Source: Hoeflea sp. (lineage in GTDB: Bacteria; Pseudomonadota; Alphaproteobacteria; Rhizobiales; Rhizobiaceae). Taken from it: DNA of 64,000 nt. The notes below the pieces were generated by a model that had not been told where the DNA came from, ran no database searches, and was given only the letters and a program-made list of their open reading frames with translations. Position 1 is the stretch's first letter. Every line of letters starts with the position of its first letter. Location: assembly GCA_019084245.1 (NCBI GenBank), contig JAHRFE010000029.1, positions 1 through 64,000 on the forward strand. Direction: 5' to 3'. This document shows, piece by piece, positions 7,565-16,502 of the stretch. Made by a program: the position numbers and the translations under genes.

Positions 7565-9714
7565 CCAAGTCACCCAGATTGCCGCGCGTGTATTCGCTGG
7601 CCAGCAAGTCGGACCTTCCCTACACGCTTGCGGGAAATCCGCGGCTCGACACCTGGATACAATTTCTTCCGGGAGACCGGGTCGAGATTCGCTCCGGAAA
7701 GGTCGAACTCGGTCAGGGAATCGCGACCGCGATCGCCCAGATTGCTGCCGATGAGCTCGATCTTGACCTGTCGCGCATCGCGATGCTGCCCACCGATACG
7801 AGTGTCAGCCCCGACGAAGGATCCACCACCGGAAGCCGGTCGATCCAAGAGGGCGGCATGGCCATGCGCCAGGCCTGCGCCCGCATCCGCGCGATTTTCC
7901 TTGCATCCGCGTCCAGGCAAATGGGCGTCGACATCGTGAGCCTCTCCGTCGAAGACGGGGTGATCCGCAGTGCATCATCCAACGAGACACTCAGCTATTG
8001 GGAGCTCGCGGCCTCCGTCGACCTGACGGTCAGCGCCGAGGACGTGACGGCGACGCCCAAGCAAATCGCCGCGCTTACTCGGGTTGGGCAATCCGTGCCG
8101 CGCACCGATCTGACACCAAAACTCTCCCACGGCGGCTTCATTCAGGACATCGATTTGCCGGGCATGTTGCATGGCCGAGTGGTGAGGCCCCCCTCGTTCC
8201 GGGCGACATTGTTGTCCATCGACAGCGCGGCCGTGGCTGCCTCGCCCGGCATCCGGGCGGTTGTCCACAATGGCAATTTCATCGGGGTGGTGGCGGAGCG
8301 CGAAGAGCAGGCGATCGTTGCCATGCAGGCACTGAGAGAGTCCTGCCAGTGGTCGGAAATCGATGACCTCCCCGATATGGCAGACCTCAAGCATTTCCTG
8401 CGTCATGCCGACGCCGATGTGGAAGTGCTTAGGGGTGACGAGGGGCCCAGTCGCGCGGCCGAGCACTCCGTCGAGGCTGCCTATTCACGACCCTTCATTG
8501 CCCACGCATCGCTGGCTCCCTCCTGCGCGCTGGCCTGGTGGCGGGAGGACCGTCTGGACATCTGGTCTCACTCCCAGGCCATTTTCGCGCTGAGAGACGA
8601 GATCGCCGACGTGCTTGAAATGCAGCACGACAAGGTGACACTCAGACATGCTCCCGGCGCCGGGTGCTACGGGCACAATGGGTCGGACGATGCCGCGCTC
8701 GACGCGGCTCTGCTCGCGGAAGCGGTCAAGGGAAGTCCGGTCCGGCTGCAGTGGATGCGGGACGACGAGTTCGGCTGGGAGCCTTTCGGTCCCGCCATGC
8801 TCGTCGAGATCAAGGGCGGGGTCCAGGCTTCCGGCGACGTCGCCGTCTGGGATCAGCATATCTGGGGCAATCGCCACATCGCCCGCCCCGGCAGGTTGGA
8901 GTCGCCTGCCCTGCTGGCCGCCTGGCACATGGACAAGGGCTACGCCGAGCCCGCCGCGGTGGACATGCCCTTGTCCATGGGTGGCGGAGGCCAGCGCAAT
9001 GCCGTGCCCTATTACGACTTCACCGGTGTTTCGGTGGTCAACCACGCGCTCAACGAGATGCCGCTCAGGACATCCGCCTTACGGGCGCTTGGCGCCCATC
9101 TGAACATCTTCGCAATCGAGTCCTTCATGGACGAACTGGCCACTGCGGCCGGATTGGATCCGGTCGAATTTCGCCTGCGGCAATTGCAGGATCAAAGGTC
9201 ACGGGCCGTCATCGAAGCGGTCGCGGACATGTCCGGCTGGGGCACCCCGCCGGCGGGCGAAGGAAGGGGCAAAGGGATCGCGTTCGCGCGCTACAAGAAT
9301 GTGAGCACTTTTGCGGCCGTGGTGGCCGAGGTGGAGGTCGCCGAGACCGTGAAGGTCTTGAAGGTGCATGCCGCGGTGGATTGCGGGCGGCTGATCAATC
9401 CCGATGGCGCGCTCAACCAGTGCGAAGGCGGCATTGTGCAGGCGGTCAGCTGGACGCTGAAGGAGCAGGTGACCTTCGATCGCAGGACCATCACCAGCCG
9501 CGGCTGGGACACCTATCCCATTCTTCGCTTCAGCGAAGTTCCGGAGGTCGAGGTCAAGCTGATCGATCGTCCAGACGAAGAGCCGCTTGGAGTTGGCGAA
9601 GGAATGACGGGGCCTACTTCGGCAGCGATCGGAAATGCCATTTTCAACGCAATGGGCCTTCGCGTGCGCGATCTCCCCTTTACATCGGAAAACATTACTC
9701 GGGCCATGGAATAG
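7561..9714 (+). CDS. Molybdenum hydroxylase, large molybdopterin-binding subunit (IorB-like)
   Basis: A 717-residue catalytic subunit of the xanthine-oxidase family. ATG 7561 overlaps the small-subunit stop as ATGA. The frame is open upstream to 6937, but that part overlaps the small-subunit gene. Visible motifs are GKVELGQGI, GSTTGSRSIQEGG, CYGHNGSDDAALDAALLA, and near the C-terminus PLGVGEGMTGPT, whose Glu is the expected catalytic base. The enzyme would hydroxylate, or hydrate, a ring or aldehyde carbon with water as oxygen donor. No Tat signal is seen, so it is probably cytoplasmic. The substrate is probably linked to the compound cleaved by the 6-oxocamphor-hydrolase-like enzyme. Confidence 0.9.
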   Translation: MTKSPRLPRVYSLASKSDLPYTLAGNPRLDTWIQFLPGDRVEIRSGKVELGQGIATAIAQIAADELDLDLSRIAMLPTDTSVSPDEGSTTGSRSIQEGGMAMRQACARIRAIFLASASRQMGVDIVSLSVEDGVIRSASSNETLSYWELAASVDLTVSAEDVTATPKQIAALTRVGQSVPRTDLTPKLSHGGFIQDIDLPGMLHGRVVRPPSFRATLLSIDSAAVAASPGIRAVVHNGNFIGVVAEREEQAIVAMQALRESCQWSEIDDLPDMADLKHFLRHADADVEVLRGDEGPSRAAEHSVEAAYSRPFIAHASLAPSCALAWWREDRLDIWSHSQAIFALRDEIADVLEMQHDKVTLRHAPGAGCYGHNGSDDAALDAALLAEAVKGSPVRLQWMRDDEFGWEPFGPAMLVEIKGGVQASGDVAVWDQHIWGNRHIARPGRLESPALLAAWHMDKGYAEPAAVDMPLSMGGGGQRNAVPYYDFTGVSVVNHALNEMPLRTSALRALGAHLNIFAIESFMDELATAAGLDPVEFRLRQLQDQRSRAVIEAVADMSGWGTPPAGEGRGKGIAFARYKNVSTFAAVVAEVEVAETVKVLKVHAAVDCGRLINPDGALNQCEGGIVQAVSWTLKEQVTFDRRTITSRGWDTYPILRFSEVPEVEVKLIDRPDEEPLGVGEGMTGPTSAAIGNAIFNAMGLRVRDLPFTSENITRAME

Positions 9715-10002
9715 TCGGCACTTACGTGCCGCTTAGAGTTGGCCTCATAGGCGGACGTGCGTTCGGAGGTAATGCTCCGCACCGTACGACGATAGGATGT
9801 TCCCCTGCCCCCACAATGCAAGGTTCGGTCTGACCTTGCCACCCTCGATGGAGAGCACGTGCGCAGAAACCATGTCAAGCGTCACACTTCTCGACCATCG
9901 AGAAAGAGCAATCTCTCTCTATAGTTTAGTTGATGATAAAGCACGCCTTTCAAGGGGCAGACAGGGACAAACGCGGCAGATAATACACGGATGCGATGCG
10001 GC
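9715..10002. other. Intergenic region between convergent genes, no gene seen
   Basis: This 288-bp gap lies between the Mo-hydroxylase gene (plus) and the MFS gene (minus). Two small inverted repeats are visible, CGGCAC/GTGCCG near 9717-9732 and CAAGGT/ACCTTG at 9819-9838. Neither has a T-tract; they may still serve as weak terminators. Nothing else is recognised. Confidence 0.4.
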
Positions 10003-11169
10003 TCACGCTGGGGCGAAGCCTTTTGTCTGCTTTTGCAAGAGGAGGCCAAGGGCCGCTGCGATGGCGGTGGCGACTGCAAGGACTGACCAGGCTGTCGAAT
10101 AGGAATGGGCCGTCACAAGCCAGCCAAAACCGAGCGGCCCGATAACTGCTCCGCAAAACAGTCCGGCCTGCATCATTGCTGTCGTTCGACCGGCTGTTGG
10201 GCCGCTGGCGCGGACCACTCCCAAAAGCGATATTCCGGCCCATCCCCAACCCATACCGAACGCGAGGATCGTCGCCACCACATATAAAAATTTTGTCGGG
10301 TAGAGCGCCAAAATTTCATAGCCAACAGCGCCCCCCACGAACAGCAGCGCCACTACGAAAAAGATTGGCATCGCATACCGATCAGCGGCCATGCCGAGGA
10401 TCAAACGAATGCCGATGGAAAAGGCGCTGCCGGCGGCGACCACGAAACCTGCGGTCGCCGGGGAGATTCCAAGAGATACACCGTATCCTACAATGAATGC
10501 CGCCATCGCATTGGCACTTCCGGCTCCCAGACCTGCCAAACCGCTTACCAGCGCGATGAACCCCCAGGAAGGCTTCGACGGAACTGCAGAGATCTTCGGC
10601 TTGGGAGAAGCGGTCGGCCGGGGCACGGCGAAAAGTAGTGCCGCGAGAAGTATGATCACCGCTCCGTATGCCGCGCGCCAGCCCAGTGTCAGACCGACGA
10701 AGGGAACCGCGAACCCCGCCACAAGCGAAGCGAAGGGAATGGCGCTCTGCTTCAATCCGAAGGCCATGCCTTGGCGCGACTTCACCACGTGACGTGATAT
10801 GGCGACATTGGTCGCCGGTTGAATGCACCCATTGGCAATCCCGGCGATGGCCATTCCCGAATAGAAATACATTTCTGTGCTTGCACTGGCCAGCAGCGCC
10901 AAGGCCAGGGTCAGTATGATGAGACAGATGCGTGTCATCGTCCAGGGTCCGACGCGATCGACCAGGATCGCAACGCTTGCGGATGCAAGGGCCGAGAATG
11001 CAAAAAAGGTCGCGACGATCATGCCCAAGCGGTTGGGCGGCAGAACAATATCCCTGGCAATAAGCGGATAGAGACTGCCCGTCAGGAAAACCGGCAGCAT
11101 GGCGCACGATTGGACGAGAAGGGAAAAGACGAGGGTTGAACGCCCCGCCTCTGCAACCCTATCCGGCAT
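10003..11169 (-). CDS. MFS transporter
   Basis: A 388-residue integral membrane protein with about 12 hydrophobic segments, in the length range of major facilitator carriers of the CynX/NNP-like type. The MFS loop signature after helix 2 is recognisable (AILVDRVGPWTMTRICL). The start ATG at 11169 overlaps the end of the GlcG/HbpS-like gene by 11 bases, indicating translational coupling in the operon running down from 15476. Substrate unknown; a small organic acid or its breakdown product is plausible from context. Confidence 0.87.
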   Translation of the reverse strand: MPDRVAEAGRSTLVFSLLVQSCAMLPVFLTGSLYPLIARDIVLPPNRLGMIVATFFAFSALASASVAILVDRVGPWTMTRICLIILTLALALLASASTEMYFYSGMAIAGIANGCIQPATNVAISRHVVKSRQGMAFGLKQSAIPFASLVAGFAVPFVGLTLGWRAAYGAVIILLAALLFAVPRPTASPKPKISAVPSKPSWGFIALVSGLAGLGAGSANAMAAFIVGYGVSLGISPATAGFVVAAGSAFSIGIRLILGMAADRYAMPIFFVVALLFVGGAVGYEILALYPTKFLYVVATILAFGMGWGWAGISLLGVVRASGPTAGRTTAMMQAGLFCGAVIGPLGFGWLVTAHSYSTAWSVLAVATAIAAALGLLLQKQTKGFAPA

Positions 11170-11590
11170 CCGCGATCAACCCTGCTGCCTCGATCCCCGC
11201 TATGGCGCAAATCTCATCATTGGCGGAGGTGTCGCCACTGATCCCGACCGACCCCAAGATCGCTCCCGAAGCGTTGCGCACAATGACACCGCCTTGCACG
11301 GGCACCATTCGCCCTCCCGACATATCCGAAAGCGCGGAGAAGAACTGCGGGGTCTTTTCTGCCCGCCGCGCCAGTTCTCGCCCGCCAAAGCCCATGCCGA
11401 GCACGCCCCAGGCCTTGCCCACAGCTATTTCAGGGCGCAGCAGGCTCGAATTGTCGTCGCGCAGGACCACCACAATATGGCCGCCCGCGTCGAGAACAGC
11501 TACGGTAAGCGGCTTGAACCCATGGGTCTTGCCCGACGCCATCGCTGCCTGTGCGATGTCGAGGCCTTGGGAAAGAGAGAGCGATGTCAT
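11159..11590 (-). CDS. GlcG/HbpS-family protein (DUF336, haem-degrading domain family)
   Basis: A 143-residue protein covering one DUF336 domain: SLSQGLDIAQAAMA, then PLTVAVLDAGGHIVVVLRDDNSSLLRPEIAVGKAW, then VPVQGGVIVRN and GSVGISGDTSANDE. Members are small cytoplasmic or exported proteins, some binding haem and some encoded in glycolate or diol catabolic operons. The start at ATG 11590 is set by AAAGGATA upstream; the longer frame lacks a site. It lies between the TAXI-TRAP permease and the MFS gene. Its biochemical role is unclear. Confidence 0.85.
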   Translation of the reverse strand: MTSLSLSQGLDIAQAAMASGKTHGFKPLTVAVLDAGGHIVVVLRDDNSSLLRPEIAVGKAWGVLGMGFGGRELARRAEKTPQFFSALSDMSGGRMVPVQGGVIVRNASGAILGSVGISGDTSANDEICAIAGIEAAGLIADAG

Positions 11591-11612
11591 GAGGTATCCT
11601 TTCGATTCGGGG

Positions 11613-13535
11613 TCACACACCCGTTGCCGTCCGCCGATTTGCTAGTGACTGGACGATGCAGGCGAACGCGACAAGGGCCAGCCCGGCGGCATCCGTTACC
11701 AGGCCGGGGAAAATCAGCGCCAGGGCGCCAGCACCCAAGGCCAGGCGAAGCCACATGGCAAGATTGGCGCCAAGCAGCCATCCGCCCATGGCCGAGGCGA
11801 AACTCCACACCCCGATCACGGCCGTGATTGTCACGATGATGACGTTGTACCATTCGCCACGCAGCAAAAGCTCCGGCGCATAGGCAAACATGAAGGGAAT
11901 GATGAACGCGACAAGCGCCAGTCGGAAGGCAGTGATCCCCACCGCTACCGGATTGACCCCGGCGATCGAGCCGGCGGGGAATGCCACCAGCGCCACCGGC
12001 GGTGTAATCCCGCTTAGGCAGGCGAAATAGAAGATGAAAAGATGAGCAGCCAGGGGGTCGACGCCCATGGTGATCAGCGGATTGGCGATCACGGCTGCGG
12101 AAACGATATAGGCCGCGGTGGCGGGCAGGCCCATGCTCAGGATGATCGTGATGATGGCCGTGAGGATCAGCGCCACGAGCACGATGCCGCCGGAAAACTG
12201 GACGACCAGGCCCGACATGCGCAGCCCGATACCGGTTAGCGAGAACAGGCCGACGATGATGCCTGCAGCCGCACAAGCGGTGATCACTTCGAGCGCGCCG
12301 GTCGATCCATCTCGCGCGGCTTCCAGCAGACGTTTAAATCCGAGACGTGATTCAACACGTAGCCAGGAGACGATGAACGTTGTGCCCATGGCAAACAGCG
12401 CAGCCCGGATGGGCGAACTGCCTTCCACGATCAGCATGTAGACCAGGACCGCCAGCGGCAGCGCGAGATGACCCCATCGCTTGATCACGGCGCCGAATTT
12501 CGGAAGCTCGTCCGCAGGCAGCCCCTTGAGCCCCTGTTTTGCAGCCTGGATGTCAACGATCAGGTAGACAGAGAGGAAAAACAGGAGCGCTGGCAAAGTG
12601 GCCGAAACGATAATCGATCCATACGGGATGCGCACAAACTCGGCCATGAGGAACGCGCCCGCGCCCATCACCGGAGGCATGAATTGTCCCCCCGTCGAGG
12701 CGACCGCTTCGACGGCGGCGGCAAAGCGCGGCTTGAGGCCGGTGCGGATCATGAGCGGAATCGTCATCGTCCCGGTGGTGACCACATTGGCGATACCGGT
12801 GCCGGAGATCGTGCCGAAAAGGGCGCTTGAAAAAATCGAGACCTTTGCAGGTCCGCCGCGCGCGCGCCCGGCGATGGCATAGGCGAGTTCCATGTAGAAA
12901 TCACCGGCACGCGAAAGGCGCAGCATCGCGCCAAAGAGGATGAAGAGATAGACATAGGTCGACGAGACGCCGAGCGGGATTCCGTAGATGCCGTCAATGC
13001 TGAACAGAAAACTGACGGTGCGCTCAAACGAGAAGGAGCGCGAGACCAGTGGACCTGGGAAATAGGAGCCGAGCATGGCATAGGCCATGAAAACCGCGAT
13101 CACGATCACCAGCGCCCAGCCGAGCGCACGTCTGGTGATCTCCAGAATCAGAGCGATCGAAAGCGTGCCAAAGACGATGTCCCACTGCGTCGGCGCAACG
13201 CCGTAGCGCCAGACCATATTGGGCCCTTCGATGACATAGTACGCGGTGCAAGCCATCCCCACCGCGATGAGCCCCAGATCCACGATATTGACCTGATCTT
13301 TCGCCCCCTTCCAGCCGGCATAGAGCAACGGCACGAGAAGAAAGCCCAGAAGAAGATGGATGGCACGCAGGTTTTGGACCCCGGGCGAAGAGATGCCGAG
13401 CGCATAGATGTGAAACGCGGCGGCCAGCACGGCGATCACGGTTACTGTAGCAGCCCACATACCTGCCAGGCTACGCTTCCGCGTTGGCTCGAATTCCAGT
13501 TCGAGTGCTCTTGTGCTTGCCTCGGATTCAGACAT
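11613..13535 (-). CDS. TRAP transporter 2, fused 4TM/12TM permease (TAXI type)
   Basis: A 640-residue membrane protein joining DctQ-like and DctM-like parts, the normal form for TAXI-type TRAP systems. The N-terminal third has a few membrane segments (KRSLAGMWAATVTVIAVLAAA onward). The remainder has the DctM core (IFSSALFGTISGTGIANVVTTG; GGQFMPPVMGAGAFLMAEF; LSGITPPVALVAFPAGSIAG). ATG 13535 with GAGGAGGGCAGC upstream is preferred over the longer open frame, which overlaps the binding-protein gene. It works with the binding protein encoded immediately upstream. Confidence 0.93.
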   Translation of the reverse strand: MSESEASTRALELEFEPTRKRSLAGMWAATVTVIAVLAAAFHIYALGISSPGVQNLRAIHLLLGFLLVPLLYAGWKGAKDQVNIVDLGLIAVGMACTAYYVIEGPNMVWRYGVAPTQWDIVFGTLSIALILEITRRALGWALVIVIAVFMAYAMLGSYFPGPLVSRSFSFERTVSFLFSIDGIYGIPLGVSSTYVYLFILFGAMLRLSRAGDFYMELAYAIAGRARGGPAKVSIFSSALFGTISGTGIANVVTTGTMTIPLMIRTGLKPRFAAAVEAVASTGGQFMPPVMGAGAFLMAEFVRIPYGSIIVSATLPALLFFLSVYLIVDIQAAKQGLKGLPADELPKFGAVIKRWGHLALPLAVLVYMLIVEGSSPIRAALFAMGTTFIVSWLRVESRLGFKRLLEAARDGSTGALEVITACAAAGIIVGLFSLTGIGLRMSGLVVQFSGGIVLVALILTAIITIILSMGLPATAAYIVSAAVIANPLITMGVDPLAAHLFIFYFACLSGITPPVALVAFPAGSIAGVNPVAVGITAFRLALVAFIIPFMFAYAPELLLRGEWYNVIIVTITAVIGVWSFASAMGGWLLGANLAMWLRLALGAGALALIFPGLVTDAAGLALVAFACIVQSLANRRTATGV

Positions 13536-13662
13536 GCTGCCCTCCTCGCGCCCGGTCGGTCGGGGCGAATTGCCGTTGAGATCGATAGTGAAAGAACCGG
13601 CGCTACACTGCAGCGCCGATCGGTTTGAAGACTGGGACGTCACTTGAGTTCCCGTCTGGGGA

Positions 13663-14652
13663 CTATTTTGGTGCTTCCGGCGCAGCGGGAACATTCATCT
13701 TCACGGAGCGGTCCGCGTAGAATTTCTCGGCGGCGGGATGGAACGGCACCGGGATATTCGCCACATTCTCAAAACTCGTGTTGACGAAGTCAGGATGCAC
13801 TGCCGCCAGCCCATCCACATTGTCATAGACGGATTCCAGAAGGGCCGTGACGAAATCGTCGGGCAGATCGGGGCGACCGAACATGAAGTTCATCTGTACA
13901 AGCGTCGGCATATCCTCGGTGATCCCGGTGTAAACGCCGGCTTTCAGGGTACCCGTGCCGTAATAGGGATAGGCTTCAAGGAAGCTTTCCATATCGGCGG
14001 CTTCCAAGCCAATGAAGCGCAGTTCGCGACCGATCTCAAGTTCCTGGATGAAACCGGCCGGATGACCCGCAAGGTAGAACACGGCATCGACAAGACCGTC
14101 GCGCAGCATGCCCGCGGTGTCTTCCCAGCTGCCGGCGATGCGCTGCGATGGGGTAATGCCGAGATGCTCGAAGAGCTGACCGGAAACCACATCGCTGCCG
14201 CCGCCCGGCAGGCCGATGCCCACATTGCGACCATTGAGATCTGCCAGCATCTCGATGTCTGAGGACGCAAGCGTGAACACGGAGGTCAGAGCTGGATAGG
14301 CTGGATGAAGCGCTGCAATCTTGTCGTAGGTTTCGCCATTAGTCCACCCGAAGCCGTGAACCGCCTGATAGGCCTGCGGGCCATTGGAGATGCCGAAATC
14401 GGTGTCGCCGTTGTTGACGAGCACGATGTTCTGCGCCGCACCGCCTGGCTCCTGGGAAATGGTCAGGCCGTTGAAAGCCTTCTGGACCTGCTCGATCCAG
14501 GCAGCGACATAGGTGACATACAGGCTGCCAGGGCTTTGACTTGCGGCCGACATGACCGGGCTCGGCGGCGCGACCTGGGCTGCAACCGGAGCGGCCATCA
14601 AGCCTGATAGGGCCAAGAAGGCCGAGGCCGCGATTGTTCTGGTTAGATTCAT
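13663..14652 (-). CDS. TRAP transporter 2, TAXI-family substrate-binding protein
   Basis: A 329-residue protein starting at ATG 14652 with CAGGAGGAAAAAAG upstream. A signal peptide (MNLTRTIAASAFLALSGLM, cleavage after PVAAQ) sends it to the periplasm. The TAXI family pattern is visible: SQSPGSLYVTYVAAWIEQV, QEPGGAAQNIVLVNNGDTDFGI, and a GIGLPGGGSD loop. Known TAXI proteins bind glutamate or other small acids, but most ligands are undetermined. It lies between the SDR gene (65-bp gap) and the fused permease, in one operon. Confidence 0.92.
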   Translation of the reverse strand: MNLTRTIAASAFLALSGLMAAPVAAQVAPPSPVMSAASQSPGSLYVTYVAAWIEQVQKAFNGLTISQEPGGAAQNIVLVNNGDTDFGISNGPQAYQAVHGFGWTNGETYDKIAALHPAYPALTSVFTLASSDIEMLADLNGRNVGIGLPGGGSDVVSGQLFEHLGITPSQRIAGSWEDTAGMLRDGLVDAVFYLAGHPAGFIQELEIGRELRFIGLEAADMESFLEAYPYYGTGTLKAGVYTGITEDMPTLVQMNFMFGRPDLPDDFVTALLESVYDNVDGLAAVHPDFVNTSFENVANIPVPFHPAAEKFYADRSVKMNVPAAPEAPK

Positions 14653-14717
14653 CTTTTTTCCTCCTGTAAGATGATGGTGCGCCAACCGTAATCGGCCCAC
14701 CTTGGTGGTAATCACGA

Positions 14718-15476
14718 TTAGATTGAGGTCAGACCTCCGTCGAGGACGATGGTCTGGCCGGTGGTGAAACCCGCATCATCGCTCGCCAGATAGCCGATTG
14801 CCGCAGCAACCTCTTCACTCTTGCCGAAGCGCCCGAGCGGAATGCGTCCTGTCATGAACCGGCGCTTGTCCGGGTCTGACAGCGAAGCCTCGCGCGAGGG
14901 CGTGGAGACTGTGGCGGGCGCCACGCAATTGACCCTGATGTCGAACTCAGCCCATTCGACGGCGAGACACCGTGTCATGTGGATCATCGCGGCCTTGGCG
15001 ATTCCATAGGTGGATCGTTCCTTCAGAGCGACGATGCCGTGGGTCGAGGCGATGTTGACAATGTTGCCCGGGCTCCCGGCTGCCTTTAGATGTCGCGCCA
15101 TGGTCTGACTGAGAAAGAACGCACCCTTAAGGTTGGCATCCATCAGCCAGTCCCAATCCGAGACGGAAACATCGATGGCTGCGCGTAGCAACGGAACAGC
15201 GGCATTGTTGACCAGGAGATCGACGCCGCCCAAAGCTTTGACAGCCGTTCCGAAGGCCTTCTCTGCCTCGTCAATCTTGCCGATGTCGAAATAGAGCGAT
15301 TGGGTCGATACGCCGAACTCCTGCAGCAGGGATTCGGTTTCCTGCAGGCTGCCTTGAGTCAGGGCGGCCAATGCAATGTCGTATCCCTCAGCGGCAAGGC
15401 GTAGGGCTGTGGCCTGCCCTATGCCGGTCGAGGCACCGGTGATCAGGGCAACGCGGCGGCGAGATTGTGTGGTCAA
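14718..15476 (-). CDS. Short-chain dehydrogenase/reductase (SDR)
   Basis: A 252-residue classical SDR. The NAD(P)-binding motif TGASTGIG is at residues 13-20, the NNA motif at 90-92, and the catalytic residues are Ser144, Tyr157 and Lys161 (STYGIAK). The C-terminus (TGQTIVLDGGL) is typical of FabG-like enzymes. The start is TTG at 15476 with a weak site. It opens the minus-strand operon SDR, TAXI binding protein, permease, GlcG-like, MFS, and faces the PEP-mutase-superfamily gene. It probably oxidises or reduces the imported hydroxy or keto compound; the substrate is unknown. Confidence 0.9.
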   Translation of the reverse strand: MTTQSRRRVALITGASTGIGQATALRLAAEGYDIALAALTQGSLQETESLLQEFGVSTQSLYFDIGKIDEAEKAFGTAVKALGGVDLLVNNAAVPLLRAAIDVSVSDWDWLMDANLKGAFFLSQTMARHLKAAGSPGNIVNIASTHGIVALKERSTYGIAKAAMIHMTRCLAVEWAEFDIRVNCVAPATVSTPSREASLSDPDKRRFMTGRIPLGRFGKSEEVAAAIGYLASDDAGFTTGQTIVLDGGLTSI

Positions 15477-15506
15477 TGCGAGTTCCGATATCCAATAAAA
15501 TTCTTT

Positions 15507-15522
15507 TGTATGCGAATGTACA
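15507..15522. promoter_or_regulatory. Candidate GntR operator and promoter in the divergent region
   Basis: TGTA (15507-15510) and TACA (15519-15522) form an inverted repeat with 8 bp between, inside a 129-bp gap between two divergent operons. This is the type of site bound by FCD GntR proteins. On the plus strand TTGCGA (15531-15536) and TAAATT (15554-15559) are 17 bp apart and could be the promoter of the gene at 15606. The natural binder would be the GntR protein encoded at 16503. Confidence 0.35.
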
Positions 15523-15605
15523 CATTATTGTTGCGATGTCGTCAAGAACTTTTTAAATTGACCGCGTGGCAATCAATCGAGGCCATCAGCTCCAGGGAGG
15601 AAGTT

Positions 15606-16466
15606 ATGAATTCATCGAGCGCCCGGGCAGCACTGCGCAACTCGCTTGAGGGTGACGGGTGCGGATATGTTGCATCCGTGTTTGACCCCGTCTCCGCCCG
15701 CATAGCCAAGGATGTGGGTTACGGCACCGGCATCCTGGCGGGGTCGGCTGCTTCCCTCTCGGTCCTGGGTGCCCCGGACCTGGTCCTTCTTACGATGACG
15801 GAACTCGTGGAGCAGGCACGGCGCATCTGCAGGGCCGCACCCGATTTTCCGCTGATCGTGGACGCGGACCATGGCTACGGAAACGCGCTCAATGTTCGTC
15901 GGGTCGTGGAGGATCTCGAAGCTGCCGGCGTGGCGGGCCTGACCATTGAGGATACCAACCTGCCTGCATCCGCCGACTACGACACGTCGGGTGGCCTGAT
16001 CTCCCTGGAGGCTGGCCTCGGCAAAATCGAAGCGGCGCTGCACGCCCGTCGAGATGATGCCTTTGTCATCATCGCACGAACCGCCGCCGCAACCCTGTCT
16101 GATGCAGATGACGCCGCCCGCCGCTGCAGAGCCTACGAGAGGGCCGGCGCCGATGCCGTCTTCCTGACCGGGGTAAAATGCCGTGAAGATGTCGAGACAG
16201 TCAGTCGAAAGGTCAAATGTCCTGTTATCCTCGGCTCCCTGCCATCGGATATGCAAGGTCTCGACTACGACGGTGTTCGACTGATGCTCGGCGGACACAA
16301 TCCTGTCCGGAAGGCGATTGCGGCCCTTTACGACGCGATGCTCGAAGAAGCCAAGGTGCGCGGCATTTTCAGCGCGAAAGACTGCGCCGGTGATGCCGAC
16401 GAACTGTTGCGGCGATTGACGCTTACAGATCAGTATGGGAATTGGAAACGTGACTTTCTTCGTTAG
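15606..16466 (+). CDS. Isocitrate lyase/PEP mutase superfamily enzyme, oxaloacetate-decarboxylase-like
   Basis: A 286-residue TIM-barrel enzyme starting at ATG 15606 with AGGGAGGAAG upstream. It resembles the PA4872 type of oxaloacetate decarboxylase: VASVFDPVSARIAKDVGY, then DADHGYGNALNV at 86-97 with the metal-binding aspartates, then TIEDT. The superfamily breaks or makes C-C or C-P bonds next to a carboxylate using Mg2+. It lacks the KKCGH motif of true isocitrate and methylisocitrate lyases, so a decarboxylase or a lyase for a 2-hydroxy- or 2-oxo-diacid is more likely. It is followed 36 bases later by a GntR gene and is divergent from the SDR/TAXI-TRAP operon. Confidence 0.83.
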   Translation: MNSSSARAALRNSLEGDGCGYVASVFDPVSARIAKDVGYGTGILAGSAASLSVLGAPDLVLLTMTELVEQARRICRAAPDFPLIVDADHGYGNALNVRRVVEDLEAAGVAGLTIEDTNLPASADYDTSGGLISLEAGLGKIEAALHARRDDAFVIIARTAAATLSDADDAARRCRAYERAGADAVFLTGVKCREDVETVSRKVKCPVILGSLPSDMQGLDYDGVRLMLGGHNPVRKAIAALYDAMLEEAKVRGIFSAKDCAGDADELLRRLTLTDQYGNWKRDFLR

Positions 16467-16502
16467 GGAAAGCGCCCGTGAATTGTTGATTGAGAGCTTC
16501 TT

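Noticed and set aside
8664..9833. A 389-codon plus-strand frame within the Mo-hydroxylase gene
   Set aside because: Alternative frame of a gene with clear cofactor motifs; no ribosome site and arginine-rich shadow composition.
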